Shown here: positions 54,401 through 64,000 of the stretch, piece after piece | Layout: each line of letters starts with the position of its first letter | Position numbering within the stretch: the stretch's first letter is position 1 | Assembly: GCA_003427395.1 (NCBI GenBank) | Contig: BFEA01000345.1 | Span: forward strand, 580,912-644,911 | Direction of reading: 5' to 3' | DNA from: Chara braunii | Taxonomy: Eukaryota; Streptophyta; Charophyceae; Charales; Characeae | Length of the DNA: 64,000 nucleotides | Made by a program: the position numbers and the translations under genes | Notes under the pieces: model-generated | Told to the model about the DNA's origin: nothing | Seen by the model: only the letters and a program-made list of their open reading frames with translations | The model's database searches: none

Positions 54401-55046
54401 TTTGTGGAAGCGTACTCCCAAACCAGTCTAATCTCGCGGGAGTGCTGTCCCAAATAGTTCGAACCAGTGAATAGCACGATTTTGAATGCTGATTTGTTGG
54501 TGCATGCCCGGACACACAGTCCTGTAAGATGATTTGTCAAGTGCGTGCACGGGCGCATCCAGTCCCGGTGTGCACATGAGCCAGCACAACGACGAAGATC
54601 CGATAATGTGCACGCGGAGCAGCAAGCTTCCGACGAAGATCTGATGGAGTGCGCAGTATCCAGCGAGCTCAACAGTGAGGATTCGATGGTGCCAGCGAGC
54701 TCAACAGTGAGAATCCGATGGCGCATGTGGTAACCAGCGAGCTCACGACGAAGATCTGATGGAGCGTGCGGGGACCAGCAAACTCAACAGCGAGGATCCG
54801 ATGGCGTGTGCGGTAACCAGCGAGCTCATCAGCGAGGATCCTATGTCGTGCGCTGTAACCAGTGAGCTCACGAGGAAGATCTGATGCAGAGAGCGGGTAG
54901 CCAGTGAGGTCACCACGAAGATCTAATGGAGCGCGTGGGGACCCTCAAAATCAACAGTGAGGATCCGATGGCGCGGGCAGTAACCAGCCAGTTCATCAGT
55001 GAGGATCCGATGGCGCGCGTTGTAACCAATGAGCTCATGACGAAGA

Positions 55047-55447
55047 TCTGATGGAGTGAGCGGTAGCCAGTGAGCTCACGACGAATATCGGATGGAGCGA
55101 GCGGTAGCCAGTGGACTTGTGACGACGATCCCATGAAGAGCGCGGGGACCAGCAAACTCGATAGTGAGGATCCGATGGCGCTCGCAGTAACCAGTGAGCT
55201 CTCTAGAACGCGCATGACAGTAGTGGGCCTGTCTCTTATACACATCTAGATGTGTATAAGAGACATCTGATGGAGTGAGCGGTAGCCAGTGAGCTCACGA
55301 CGAATATCGGATGGAGCGAGCGGTAGCCAGTGGACTTGTGACGACGATCCGATGAAGAGCGCGGGGACCAGCAAACTCGATAGTGAGGATCCGATGGCGC
55401 TCGCAGTAACCAGTGAGCTCTCTAGAACGCGCATGACAGTAGTGGGC
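55047..55447. repeat. False 182-bp duplication on either side of an adapter
   Basis: 55047-55228 and 55266-55447 are the same 182 bases with one visible difference (CGATCCCATG versus CGATCCGATG). They are separated exactly by the adapter at 55229-55265, so the second copy is most likely an artefact. Confidence 0.85.
55229..55265. other. Nextera mate-pair junction adapter left in the assembly
   Basis: CTGTCTCTTATACACATCT is followed by its reverse complement with the last base missing. This is the Tn5 mosaic-end junction produced by Nextera mate-pair circularisation. It is not biological sequence. Minus-strand frames over it begin MCIRDR, a known sign of this contamination. Confidence 0.97.
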
Positions 55448-55520
55448 GCATACTGGCCAAAAAAAGGCTAACAAGGGAAGAAAGAGGGAGAAATGAGAGG
55501 GTGAGGAGGAGAAGAGTGAT

Positions 55521-55562
<42 letters not shown>

Positions 55563-55859
55563 CAGGGGGAATGACATCGGGAGAACGGCAGCCCTGGTAG
55601 ATCTTGGGCCATCGCACCTACCCAAAACAGCCCAGCCTCCCTTCCTTACCTTCGTCTAGCTTGTCCTGATCTCCCCTCACGTGTTCCTTTGTCTCACCCG
55701 CACTTCGGCAGTCCAACACGTGTCTAACGAGTGACACCTTAGCTCGTCCCCCTCGGTTGACACAGCAGCCCTTCCCCCTCGCTTGACACAGCCTCTCCTT
55801 TTATAGTGGAGAGGCTGGGTGATCGGGCCCAAGTGCTGCAGCCCCAAACAGCCAGTCCC
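55448..55859. other. Low-complexity sequence with a (GA)n tract, no gene
   Basis: Purine-rich to 55526, a (GA)n tract at 55527-55561, then mixed sequence with GCTTGACACAGC words. No coding frame is recognised. Confidence 0.5.
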
Positions 55860-56200
55860 CTGCCAAAAATAGCACGGGCGTGCGCTAAAAATTGTGCGGG
55901 ACTGGGACAGGCCCGACCTTGGAACACGAACAGCCAGTCCCGTGCTAAAAATAGCAAGGGCCTTCGCTAAAAATAGCACAACCCTGTGCTAAAATTAGCT
56001 CGGGCCTGCGCTAAGAATAACACAGGACCGGGACAGGCCCGACCTTGGAACATGAACAACCAGTCCAGCCCTAAAAATAGCAAGGGCCTGTGCTAAAAAT
56101 AGCACGGGCCTGCGCTGAAATTAACCCGGGCTACGCTAAAAATAGCACAGCCCTGCGCTAGTAATTCTGCTGGACTGGGACAGGCCGGAAGGGTCGGTCT
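55860..56200. repeat. Tandem GCTAAAAATAGC repeats
   Basis: GCTAAAAATAGCACGGGCCTGC-like modules recur about ten times, and a longer unit (GACTGGGACAGGCCCGACCT) recurs near 55900, 56030 and 56175, giving a ~130-bp higher-order period. GCTAAAAATAGC can itself fold. Confidence 0.8.
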
Positions 56201-57009
56201 CACTCTAAAAATAAACCGGACCCCTCTAAATTATTACAAGGTCCTAATCTCATGTTCTCTTGACCATTTCGGGCCGTGCCTTTTCCCAGCAAGGCCATAC
56301 GGCCACGTCTGTCCGGTCCCAAACAGTCAACCCTACTTTTTTCACTAATCCTAGAACCGTTTTCAGTGCTGTTTGGACCGGGCCCCACTAATTTGGCCCT
56401 TGTGGACACGGCCGCTCAGCCCAAAGGCAACGATTGTGCTTCCCTGAGATTGGACCGTTGTCCCGTCTTTTCCACTAACTGGGTCAAGGGAACAAACCAG
56501 TGCGTCGACGCTTCGTTGATTGTGACCAGTGCACCGAGGCTGACCGCGATGAGGCCTCCAACAACGCTGCTCCAGCAGCGTGTCGCCCAAGAAGTGAGCT
56601 ACGTGGCCCAAATATATATAGCACTGGGCCTTGGTGGTGTGGCCCTGGTCCTGGCCTGGAACTGCCTACTCGTTCTGGGTCCCGATCGGACGTTTAGACC
56701 CTCGCTGCTGATGCAGCAGGGATGTCTGCTACTCGACGAGCACGAACCTGGCCCAAATGAGCGTGCCTGCAAGGGAACAAGGCCCAAAGTGTGGCCTTTG
56801 TGCGAACAGACCGGAGGTCAAGTTCAAAACGAAGGCTGAAGAGAGAACAATAAGACAATAAATAAATAAGTAAATAAATAAATAAATGTTGCCTCAAATC
56901 GAAACCTGCGGCCGTAAGGCGGGCCGTGGGGCTCAGGGCGTGCGGCCTGTGGGCCCCCAACAACCATCGGGCCCCAAAAACGGGGCATGTGTGCAGGCTC
57001 AACATGTAA
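56201..57009 (-). repeat. Probable start region of the LTR of relic F, with an (AAAT)n tract
   Basis: At 57009 the minus strand reads TTACATGTTGAGCCTGCACA, like the start of LTR C (TGTTACATGTTGCGCCTGCA), directly after a purine tract. The remainder lacks clear homology to LTR C. An (AAAT)n array lies at 56848-56888. A 187-codon plus-strand frame at 56276-56839 has no recognisable domain and is probably fortuitous. Confidence 0.45.
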
Positions 57010-57021
57010 CCTCCCCTAGTT

Positions 57022-58275
57022 GTGAAGTCGAGCCGGGTCGAGAGCGAAGCTGACGATCCGATGGTGGGACCTGGGCGCGAGTACGGTGTGGAGCTGAAGG
57101 TACCAGCTTGGCTTGCTGCTTGCGTTCGTAACGTGCGAGGACATCGGGGGCTGTGGCATGAAGTTCCACACGGGTCAACCAACGGTCAGCCTTATGGCTA
57201 CAATAAGCAAAGTGTACTAAGTACTCCATCGGCTTGGTGTTGTAGGGTCGCTGCGAGATGATGTCACCTACCTCCTAAAAACAGGCCATGGAGGGTGGGT
57301 CTTGCGAACGTTGTCGGGGAAGTCGTTGCATTTGGCTGAAACGAAAAGAGTCAAGTTGGAACAATGAAAGGCCGGGTAGACGGGCAAGTGGGCGGGCACC
57401 TGAATGACAAATGAAGGTCCTTCGGGTGCCTCACCAACTGGTGCTACAATGCGCCAAGGCCCCATCCATTACGGAAGGAGCTTGCAAGAGATCTTGTCCG
57501 AGGCTAAATTTTGCGGGGAAGACTCAAACATGGTTGCCGACGCAGAACGGACACAGAAGATGTTGGAGATTGGCCTGTCGGCTCATGCGTTGCTGCGTCT
57601 TCAACATCTGGGCATGTGCTTTGACAAGGAGCTCTTGCATCCGTCGATTTAAGATAAGGTGGTCGTCGCTCTCCGTCGTCCGTGGGATAATTGTATTTAA
57701 GGGTGATATGACTGTCGAGCCAAGCTCGAACTCGAAGGGCGACATCCCGATAGCCAGATGAATGGATGAGTTGTAAGCCAACTCGACGTCTAGCAAGCGC
57801 TCGACCCAATCCTTTTGGACGGGGCGGATGAGAGCACGAAGAAGAACTTTTGTGGTTTGATGCACCCTCTGTGGTGCGTTGGTGTGATAGTGACAAGGCA
57901 AAAACATTGCAAACTTGGTGAGTCGATCGACCTCCGTGAGTATCCCATCCACACCGGTCTTGTGCTTGGGGAACGACCCGATGATGTCCATGGAAATCGA
58001 TTCTTGGCGACCTAAGGGGACCGTTTATGGTCGCAACTCGTTGAAGGGACGATGATTGCGGGATTTGGAATGTCGGCAAACCTCACATAACGCACAGTAA
58101 CGTGTGACGTCGTTGCGAAGGTGGGGCCACAAAAAGCGTTCACGAATTCGCCCAATTGTATCGACTTCAAAGTGTCTATGGCGGGAGTGTCGTGGAACTT
58201 GCCAAGAAGTTGAGTACGCAAGTGTGGGTCACTCGGTAAGCAAAGAAGATCCTTCCCCAGTGATGGACTGGCCAA
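57022..58275 (-). pseudogene. Relic F integrase and chromodomain with a core deletion
   Basis: 58275-58012 is the zinc-binding region (LLGKFHDTPAID, VRYVRFADIPNPA in a shifted frame). The core frame 57991-57524 begins MDIIGSFPKHKTGVDGILTE and then jumps from PCHYHTNAP to QRVHQTTKVLLRALI: the part with the second catalytic Asp, present in element C, is missing. FEFELGSTVI, GPWRIVAPVGEAPEGPSFVI and a chromodomain (EYLVHFAYCSHKADRWLTR, 57229-57140) follow. Confidence 0.8.
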
Positions 58276-59520
58276 TAGCCCTCATGGATCTCTGATAATT
58301 CGATGGCGCCCAATTTGGAGAGGAGCAATTCACGTACTTGTCGCGAAACTCAGGGTCGACTTGGTAGCCGTGGCTGAAGCTGTCCCACAAGTCGTATTTA
58401 GCCTCGAACATTGAGTAGACCGCGACAGAAAGGTTCGTGCGCTGTGAAAGGGCGTTCGCAAAATGGTTCGACTTTCCCAGAGTGTGATCGAGAAAGAAAA
58501 ATTGGTCAATGAAAGCCACCCAATCGGCGATGGTGTATTCACTGTGTCTTGGGTCTTGTAGAAGACCAACAAATTATGGTTCGAAACCCATTGAAATTGA
58601 TTTTGACCGAGAAGAAAATGACGCCACCGTTTTCGTGCGTCGTCAATTGAATGCACGACGGGTACTTTCTTGCTAAAGTACTCGACCAGGTGCCAGTCCA
58701 CGCCACTGTCTTGCTCAAGGATGACACCAATGCCATGGCCGGATGCATCGATAGTGACGAGCGTCGGTAAGACCGGGTGTTAGATGCGTAAAACCTCGGC
58801 TGATAGCCAGGCAACTTTGAGGGCTTTCAATAGCCTTTGATAAAGCGTTGATAACTTGATAGTAGCCGGGTAGGCCAAGAAAGGAATAGACATCCGTGAT
58901 GTTCTTTGGCACCGACCACTCTTGGATGGCTTGAATCTTGTCCGATAATAGACTAATTCCCTCCAGTGTGACAAAATGGCCCAAGTGTTCCAACTCTTGA
59001 CGTATGAACTCGCACTTGTTGCGGTTGGCTTTGTACTTGGCACGATGGAGCGCCTGCGACACACGTCGAAGGCGCTCGAGATGATCCTCCAAGGTCTAGC
59101 TATAGACAAGGATGTCGCCAAAGTAGACCAGCACTGGTCCAACATCGTGCAAAACTCATTGGTTATTGCCGCTTGAAAGGTCGTTGGGCCATTGGTTAGG
59201 CCAAAAGGCATATTGTGTCTCAAACGCGGATTTGTAGCAATCGTGCGGGCGTATCCAAATTTGATGATAGCGTGACTTCAAGTCCAACTTGGAAAAATAC
59301 TTCGCGCTGGCCAAACGCTCAAGAACATTGTCAATACGGGGAAGAGGCCCCACATTCTTGACGGTTTGTGCGTTGAGCTTGCGATAGTCGATGCTCCAGC
59401 TCTTGTCCAACAAGTCATTGAGTTGCGTGCAGAGAACTGCGAGCTCTTCCTCGCCAATGCGATAGATGCATCCTTTCGGAGGTAGGGCACCACCGTCAAG
59501 AACGATCTTAGGGGAGATAG
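58229..59520 (-). pseudogene. Relic F reverse transcriptase and RNase H
   Basis: [54 protein letters not shown]. The catalytic box at 59125-59114 is YFGD instead of YLDD, so it would be inactive. Thumb: LEHLGHFVTLEGISLLSDKI. RNase H: ALVSSLSK region (frame-shifted), WHLVEYFSKKVPVVHSIDDA then a short deletion to RWRHFLLGQNQFQWV. Several frameshifts are present. Confidence 0.8.
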
Positions 59521-60161
59521 GCCGATCCGGCACTGGTAGGAGAGTCAAAGACTTCGGCGAACTTGTCAAGCAATCGCACCCTGCGGGTGTCCGAAGACAA
59601 GTCTGTAGGTAAAGACTCGACCGCTGTGACGGTCTTAACAAAACATAGGCACGTCTTGTCGTTTCGCTCGTAATCACGAGTGGCCCGAAACGACGACCGT
59701 CATAACTTGGCACGGGATCGAAGGGTGTGGAAGAGGAACGGTACACGACACCTGGATGCCAAAGGCGTCGTGAACGGTAGTCGTCCGCCAATGGAAGTTG
59801 ATCGTGTGGTCCTCACTTGCGAGCCAAGGCATCCCCAAAATAATGCCGAAGTCCGTGTCCAAGATGTCAAATGTAACCGGCTCACATGCATGAGGTACGA
59901 AACAGACCGGAGTTGTTGCTTCCGACCTCCGACCATCTTGACCGCCGTAGGATGTGGCTTCCTTTGAACTTGTGCGCCAAGGCCGGCTCTTTGAGTAAAG
60001 GACTGACTCACGAATTTGCAAGTCGCGTTACCATCCAGCAAAGCGTTGCAGGACGCTTGCCCAACTGGGGTGCAGATATAAAGGTGCAGTACGTTGTTCT
60101 CGTTGTACCGCTGTGTGCGAAACTTGCGGGCCACCTTGGTAATATATTCAAGGTCCCCCAC
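59521..60161 (-). pseudogene. Relic F aspartic protease
   Basis: 60161-59700: YNENNVLHLYICTPVGQASC, then ALLDGNATCKFVSQSFTQRA. The catalytic loop D-S/C-G-A is here D-G-N-A, so it is probably dead. The second half (SCTVPLPHPSI and FGIILGMPWLASEDHTINFH) is in 60021-59674. Confidence 0.75.
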
Positions 60162-60165
60162 CGCA

Positions 60166-61245
60166 ATTGAAATGATAAAAAAATATTTCGAATTTCAGTT
60201 TGCAGAAATAATCAGACAAACAACGAAAAATAATTGAACTGTAAAAACAAATTTGCAAGTTCGGGTGAAATGGTTTTCACCTCTGTGCAGTAGCAGACGT
60301 AGATCCCAGGGTTTGATCCCTAGACCTTGCCCTACCTGTGTACAGTATCTGTGTAGACCCGAGAGTTGAACCTGTGACCTGTGTGTTCGCAAACCGTTGA
60401 TAGGCTGTCATAGGTCTGTAGGTAGCAGAGGAGCTCGATCTGTAGATCTGTAGGATAGAAGTCTTGGCGATTTCCAGAAGTCTTAGCTGTAGTCCCTCTA
60501 GAAGGTCACCCAGTGGGCAAGTGTGCAAGGGGTGAGTCAAGTGGTGGACTAAACTGCAGTGCAATTGCAGTACGATCTCGGTAGGTTAGCAGTGAGTCCC
60601 CACTCAGTCAGCGGTAAGGTCCAGTCAGTCCCAGTCCGGTCCAGCAAGTACCACAAGGGACTGCGAGCACCATGGGCCGATGGAAGAGGGCAGACAATCG
60701 AGTTTCAGAAGGATAAATCAAGAAGCAGCGCCCAGCCTTTCATTCATTCCTGCGTGAGCCATGCGGAAGCGCTGCCACAGCGACTTGTGCGGGGAGGTCT
60801 GCAGAGAGCCCGGAGCTGAAGTGGGCGAGAGAGGAGCGTAGCATAGCGATAGGGTAGAGGCAGCCATAGCTGCCATAGCTTAGTTTAGTGTGAAGTGTGT
60901 GTGTGTATGTGTGAGTGTTCAGAGTGACGCATGTGGGATATCCAGGGTGATCCGGTGCATGTGAGCAGTGAGTTGTTTGGGCGCTGAGTCGCCATAGCCA
61001 GTTGAAAGTGAACTCGTATCTGGATGCCATATCTCTGAGTTTTGAGTGGGCGCATGTCGCCAGTTTGCTGCGCTACTGTTTACATGCATGAAAGTGTGAA
61101 TGAGAGAAAGAGTCTGATTGCACGGGTGATTCAGAAGATAAAATTCGGATTAATTCCAAATGTGCGAGGAATGAGCCCTCGCGAGGCTTTATCAGACATG
61201 CATATGTTCAAGGCAGAGGCCCTCAGAAAGGCTTGTGCCCACCCT
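60166..61245. other. AT-rich edge, possible tRNA-derived (SINE-like) segment, no gene
   Basis: 60166-60260 is AT-rich with TTCGAATTTC words. At 60308-60320 GGGTTTGATCCCT resembles a pol III B box, and the reverse strand at about 60380-60366 has GGTTCAACTC. No matching A box is clear, so a SINE is only possible. The rest shows no coding motif. Confidence 0.3.
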
Positions 61246-63328
61246 AAGTGAAGGCGGGCCTGAATATTCACTCAAAGCCAAAATTTGACATTTTTGTATG
61301 TGGGTATGCAGACTGTGGCAGCACGCTAGTTGGTTGAATGGACGAGTGAGCCTCGCAAAGCTGCGTTGTACAGTTGGCCCAGGCCTTGTGGGTTGCGCCT
61401 GGGCACATACACACAATGCAGGGGCGAATACATTATGGAATGGCTTTGGTCCTGTGGAAAAGCAGCACTGTCGTGCCCCAGGGTCTTGTGTAGGTGCAGC
61501 AAACCGCCCCCGTGTGAAATAATGCAGGTGGCCAACTGTGAAGGGGCCCAGGCCACCAACTGCCAAGCTGGGCCTGGGCGCAGGTACTGGGGCCTGACCG
61601 GAAGCTACTGGAAGGTTCTCCAGCCAGGCCACACGCAGCATCAAGGAGGTTGCCACTTCCATATAGGAAGTGAAGCAGCCCAGGCGAGGCATTCTCGCCC
61701 ACGCGGGCAATGCGGTCATGCTGCTGCATTGAACGCTGCGCTAAGGCCAGTGTGCTTGTGGGGCGCATTGAGGTGAGGAGGTGCGTTGCAGGGCAGCGGA
61801 ACGCTGGCAGCCATAGCCGGGCTGCTGGGCGCTAGGGGGTAAGAGGGCGATCAGGTGGTCTTCAGGGAAGGAGGCAAGTGTGTGGGTTGGGTCTGATGAG
61901 GGTGATGAGATACACACCTGCCTGTTGTGTGAACACAGCTGTAGGTAGGATAGTCGAGTGGGGTAGGCTAGGCACCGTGCGCCAGACAGAAAGGAGCGAC
62001 TTTGGATATTGTGTTGGTGTGGCCTGAGGGCTTGAACATTGGCTCGTTACTTCGTTGTATTACTCTATTTGGATGGATTCTCGGTGCAATTGTGCTCTCT
62101 GCTTGTACACGACTACTTCGACATCTGTGTGATTTTGCAACTTGGTTTTCTGTATATTGCTCGCAGTCATATTCCTTGCAGATGAGAGTGTGCGCAACGA
62201 ATTTCGATTTTGGAAAATAGAATCCCGAAACTCGGCTTAAAAGAGAGATTTTGGAGAAAAATAAAGTTTCGAAGTACTAGAGCAACGAAAATTTTGAATT
62301 TTCAAACAAATAGAAAAATTTGAAAATTTTAAGCTATTAATTAATGTGTGATTCATAATTAAAAAGAAACGAATTACCACAAAGAGAGAATTCGGGAACT
62401 CAAAAAAAAAATCGGATTTATCAAGCAGAGAAATTTCGAAATTACAGAAAAAGAAGAACTGGAAATTTTCGCTACTCCACAATTTCGGATTTCACAAAAA
62501 AATTAAAAAACGAATTTGCGTGAAAGGAAGAGTTCCGATCAAATATTTTCTTTTTTCTTTCGGGTTTGGCAGTTATGCAAGGAATATGAGCGGGACAGAA
62601 ACCAAGTTGCAAAATCACACAGAAGTCCAGATAGTCATGTAACAAGCAGGGAGCTCAAAACCACCAAGATTCCATCCAAATAAGACTGATACAATGAACT
62701 CGTGAGCCAATATCCAAGCCCGCAGGCCACAGCAACGCAGTATTCAATGTTGCTCCTACTATCTGGCACCCAACGCCCAGCCTACTCTACTCATCCTACC
62801 TACCCTATCTACCTTCAAGCAATAGGCTCACCTCGGCTTCGAAGACCAATGTACATGTTGTCAACACCAATGCGGACCTCCCACACACACCAGGTACCTA
62901 CTCTCGACTCCCCTCATCACCCTTGTCCACCCACACCTGCGCTTCCTTCTTGAAGACCACGGCCGCTCATCACCCCCTCGCGGCCAATAGCCAGCTATGG
63001 CCGCTAGCGCCATGCTGCCCTGCAGCGCCTCACACCGCTGTGTCTGCATCTGCCTGCGGGGTAGGTATGACGACAGTGCTGCATTCTCATTGGCCCGTGG
63101 CCACTTTGTGATGTGTCGGCCTCACACCACGTGTGCCCACAGGGTGCCCAGGGCGCAACCACCTGCGCCCTGGGCTCAACTGCCTGGCGCAGCTGCTTCT
63201 TCTGGGAGAGCCCAGAGTGAGGCCGAGGTTGCACGTCAACCAACTGGCGTGCAGCAGCTGTCTGATACCCACTTTGGTAAATGCTGAGATAAGGGCCTTT
63301 TGTGGATATTCAGGCCCGCCTTCACCTG
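61246..63328. repeat. Large inverted repeat with an AT-rich centre (foldback-like or two opposed LTRs)
   Basis: Arm 1 is about 61246-62190, arm 2 about 62560-63328 reversed. Matching landmarks in order: GAAGGCGGGCCTGAATAT, CGCCAGTTGGTTGA/CGCTAGTTGGTTGA, a GTAGGTAGGAT segment, TATTTGGATGGA, and GTGTGATTTTGCAACTTGGT. The arms are well diverged. The ~370-bp centre is AT-rich with GAAATTTCG words and no coding frame. It could be a foldback element or two LTRs of one family in opposite orientation. Confidence 0.7.
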
Positions 63329-64000
63329 GGCGGTGTCGGGCGGCTCAAGCCTTACGCCGCCCTTTACTTCCTTAAGATATATGGTTGGCGGGAATCAAGT
63401 TCAATCACTAAGGCCAACTCGGACACTGTTCCCACTGAAGATTTGACGACGAGGGGAACTATGAGGGAGATATCAAGACTGAAAGACCGGGCGAACGCAG
63501 TCCGCCGATCTAAGGGGAGCTTGCTCAAAAGACTTCAAGAATTTTTGCCGACAATGGCGCCACTTTTTGTTGCGCGGCACAGTCCTCCCCACGCCTCGCT
63601 GCACCTGCTGGTTCCCCCCCCCCATCAAGAGGTTGCTAGTCCTACCTCTAGTCGATCCTTCCGTCCCGAACCGAGCCCAATCTCCCCAGGCGCCCCTCGG
63701 GTGTATCATGCCCACCTCTCCCTTCAGCTCCCGCTGTCTACGAAATCAGGCCCTTGTCGCCAAGTGGGCACGATTCAAAGCTCGGATTTGAAGTGTGGGC
63801 GGGGCCGGTAGCAGTCTCAGGGTGGAATCGCGAAAGATAGCCAGCCCGCGTCGATGCAAGTCTAGAATCGCGGCTCGCGCAGGAGTGGTCAGGTACACAA
63901 GGCCGAGGAACGAGCTCGATACCGCTGTGACAATGTCTTAGAAAACGGGCCGCCGGCGTCCATAGACCGGACTCTTTAAGTTTGGAACTGACGAGAACAG
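63329..64000. other. Right edge of the window, no gene recognised
   Basis: A 169-codon plus-strand frame (63302-63811) contains a basic helix-like stretch (ISRLKDRANAVRRSKGSL) and a Pro/Ser-rich tail, without a known domain. It overlaps the foldback arm at its start, which argues against a gene. The last 190 bases show nothing further. Confidence 0.35.

Larger units (their letters stand above)
54590..55447. repeat. ~45-bp minisatellite field (GAGGATCCGATGG / CCAGCGAGCTCA)
   Basis: Units combine ACGAAGATCTGATGGAG or GAGGATCCGATGGCG with GTAACCAGCGAGCTCA. More than fifteen imperfect units are visible. The last stretch is falsely doubled by the adapter at 55229. Confidence 0.85.
57010..60165 (-). 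mobile_element. Relic F: pol-only C-family Ty3/gypsy fragment
   Basis: Protease, RT, RNase H, integrase and chromodomain are readable on the minus strand from 60161 to 57022 and follow element C closely. Gag, leader and 5' LTR are missing; the protease side is cut at about 60165 by AT-rich DNA. Catalytic residues are lost in protease and RT, and the integrase core carries a deletion. Confidence 0.8.

Noticed and set aside
53630-55447. Regular repeats with interspersed variable sequence, considered as a CRISPR array
   Set aside because: Repeat and spacer lengths are irregular, units diverge gradually, no cas genes exist and the genome is eukaryotic; these are minisatellites.
56276-56839. 187-codon plus-strand frame
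   Set aside because: No domain, lies among GCTAAAAATAGC repeats and next to the LTR of relic F, and overlaps equally long antisense frames in GC-rich sequence.
63302-63811. 169-codon plus-strand frame with a basic helix
   Set aside because: It begins inside the foldback arm and has no recognisable domain. Kept only as a note for the right edge.

Overview
The window looks like nuclear DNA of a streptophyte (a charophyte alga such as Chara, or a land plant). This is inferred from content: a plant/animal-type site-1 protease exon, chromodomain Ty3/gypsy retrotransposons primed by initiator-Met tRNA, plastid ndhJ (a streptophyte-type plastid gene) and plant-type mitochondrial fragments (nad7, nad9, rps1, 3' end of rrn18). 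No prokaryotic operon, CRISPR array or plasmid feature is present. The only host gene I can name is the first exon of a membrane-associated site-1 protease (2276-3790). It ends in a clean splice donor, and no catalytic-domain exon follows in the window, so much of the remainder may be a very long repeat-filled intron or intergenic DNA.

From 6.5 to 53.6 kb the window is a stack of nested LTR retrotransposons. Element A (minus strand, 28078 to 6497) is split inside its 5' LTR by a solo LTR of family D. The D solo LTR is itself split by element C (minus strand, 14453-26276, 5-bp target duplication GCCAC). The unsplit 3' LTR of A preserves the empty site for the D insertion. The interior of C is abnormal: two inverted ~3.1-kb arms (13542-16742 and 20870-23950) flank a plus-strand gag-pol, while the true gag start lies on the minus strand at 23994. 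Inverting 16743-23950 puts the gag start and gag body in the same orientation again, so a real inversion/duplication or a scaffold misjoin occurred here.

Element D (plus, from 31979) is a decayed gag-pol whose 3' LTR (37773-38396 + 53237-53629) is split by element E (minus, 38397-53236). E has a full 5' LTR, a primer binding site, gag, pol and a 3' LTR that is itself split by a 4.2-kb block. That block carries a mosaic of mitochondrial and plastid fragments: nad7, trnV-GAC, rrn18, an apparently intact trnM-CAU, and an ndhJ/nad9 chimera. A mitochondrial rps1 fragment lies in the leader of E. A fifth, pol-only relic of the C family (F) sits at 57.0-60.2 kb.

The remainder is repeat: compound (TG)n(AG)n microsatellites at 5-6 kb, a 145-bp satellite at 49.5 kb, three minisatellites at 53.6-55.4 kb, a foldback-like inverted repeat at 61.2-63.3 kb, and AT-rich blocks. 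Several features are assembly artefacts: poly-G at base 1, local duplications abutting Ns at 14714 and 47397, and a complete Nextera mate-pair junction adapter at 55229-55265 that creates a false 182-bp duplication.

I found no convincing new biological system. The most informative results are the resolved nesting order, the inverted interior of C, the two-organelle chimera, the coiled-coil gag of element A, and the adapter embedded in the sequence. All comparisons were made by eye; no alignment or search was run.
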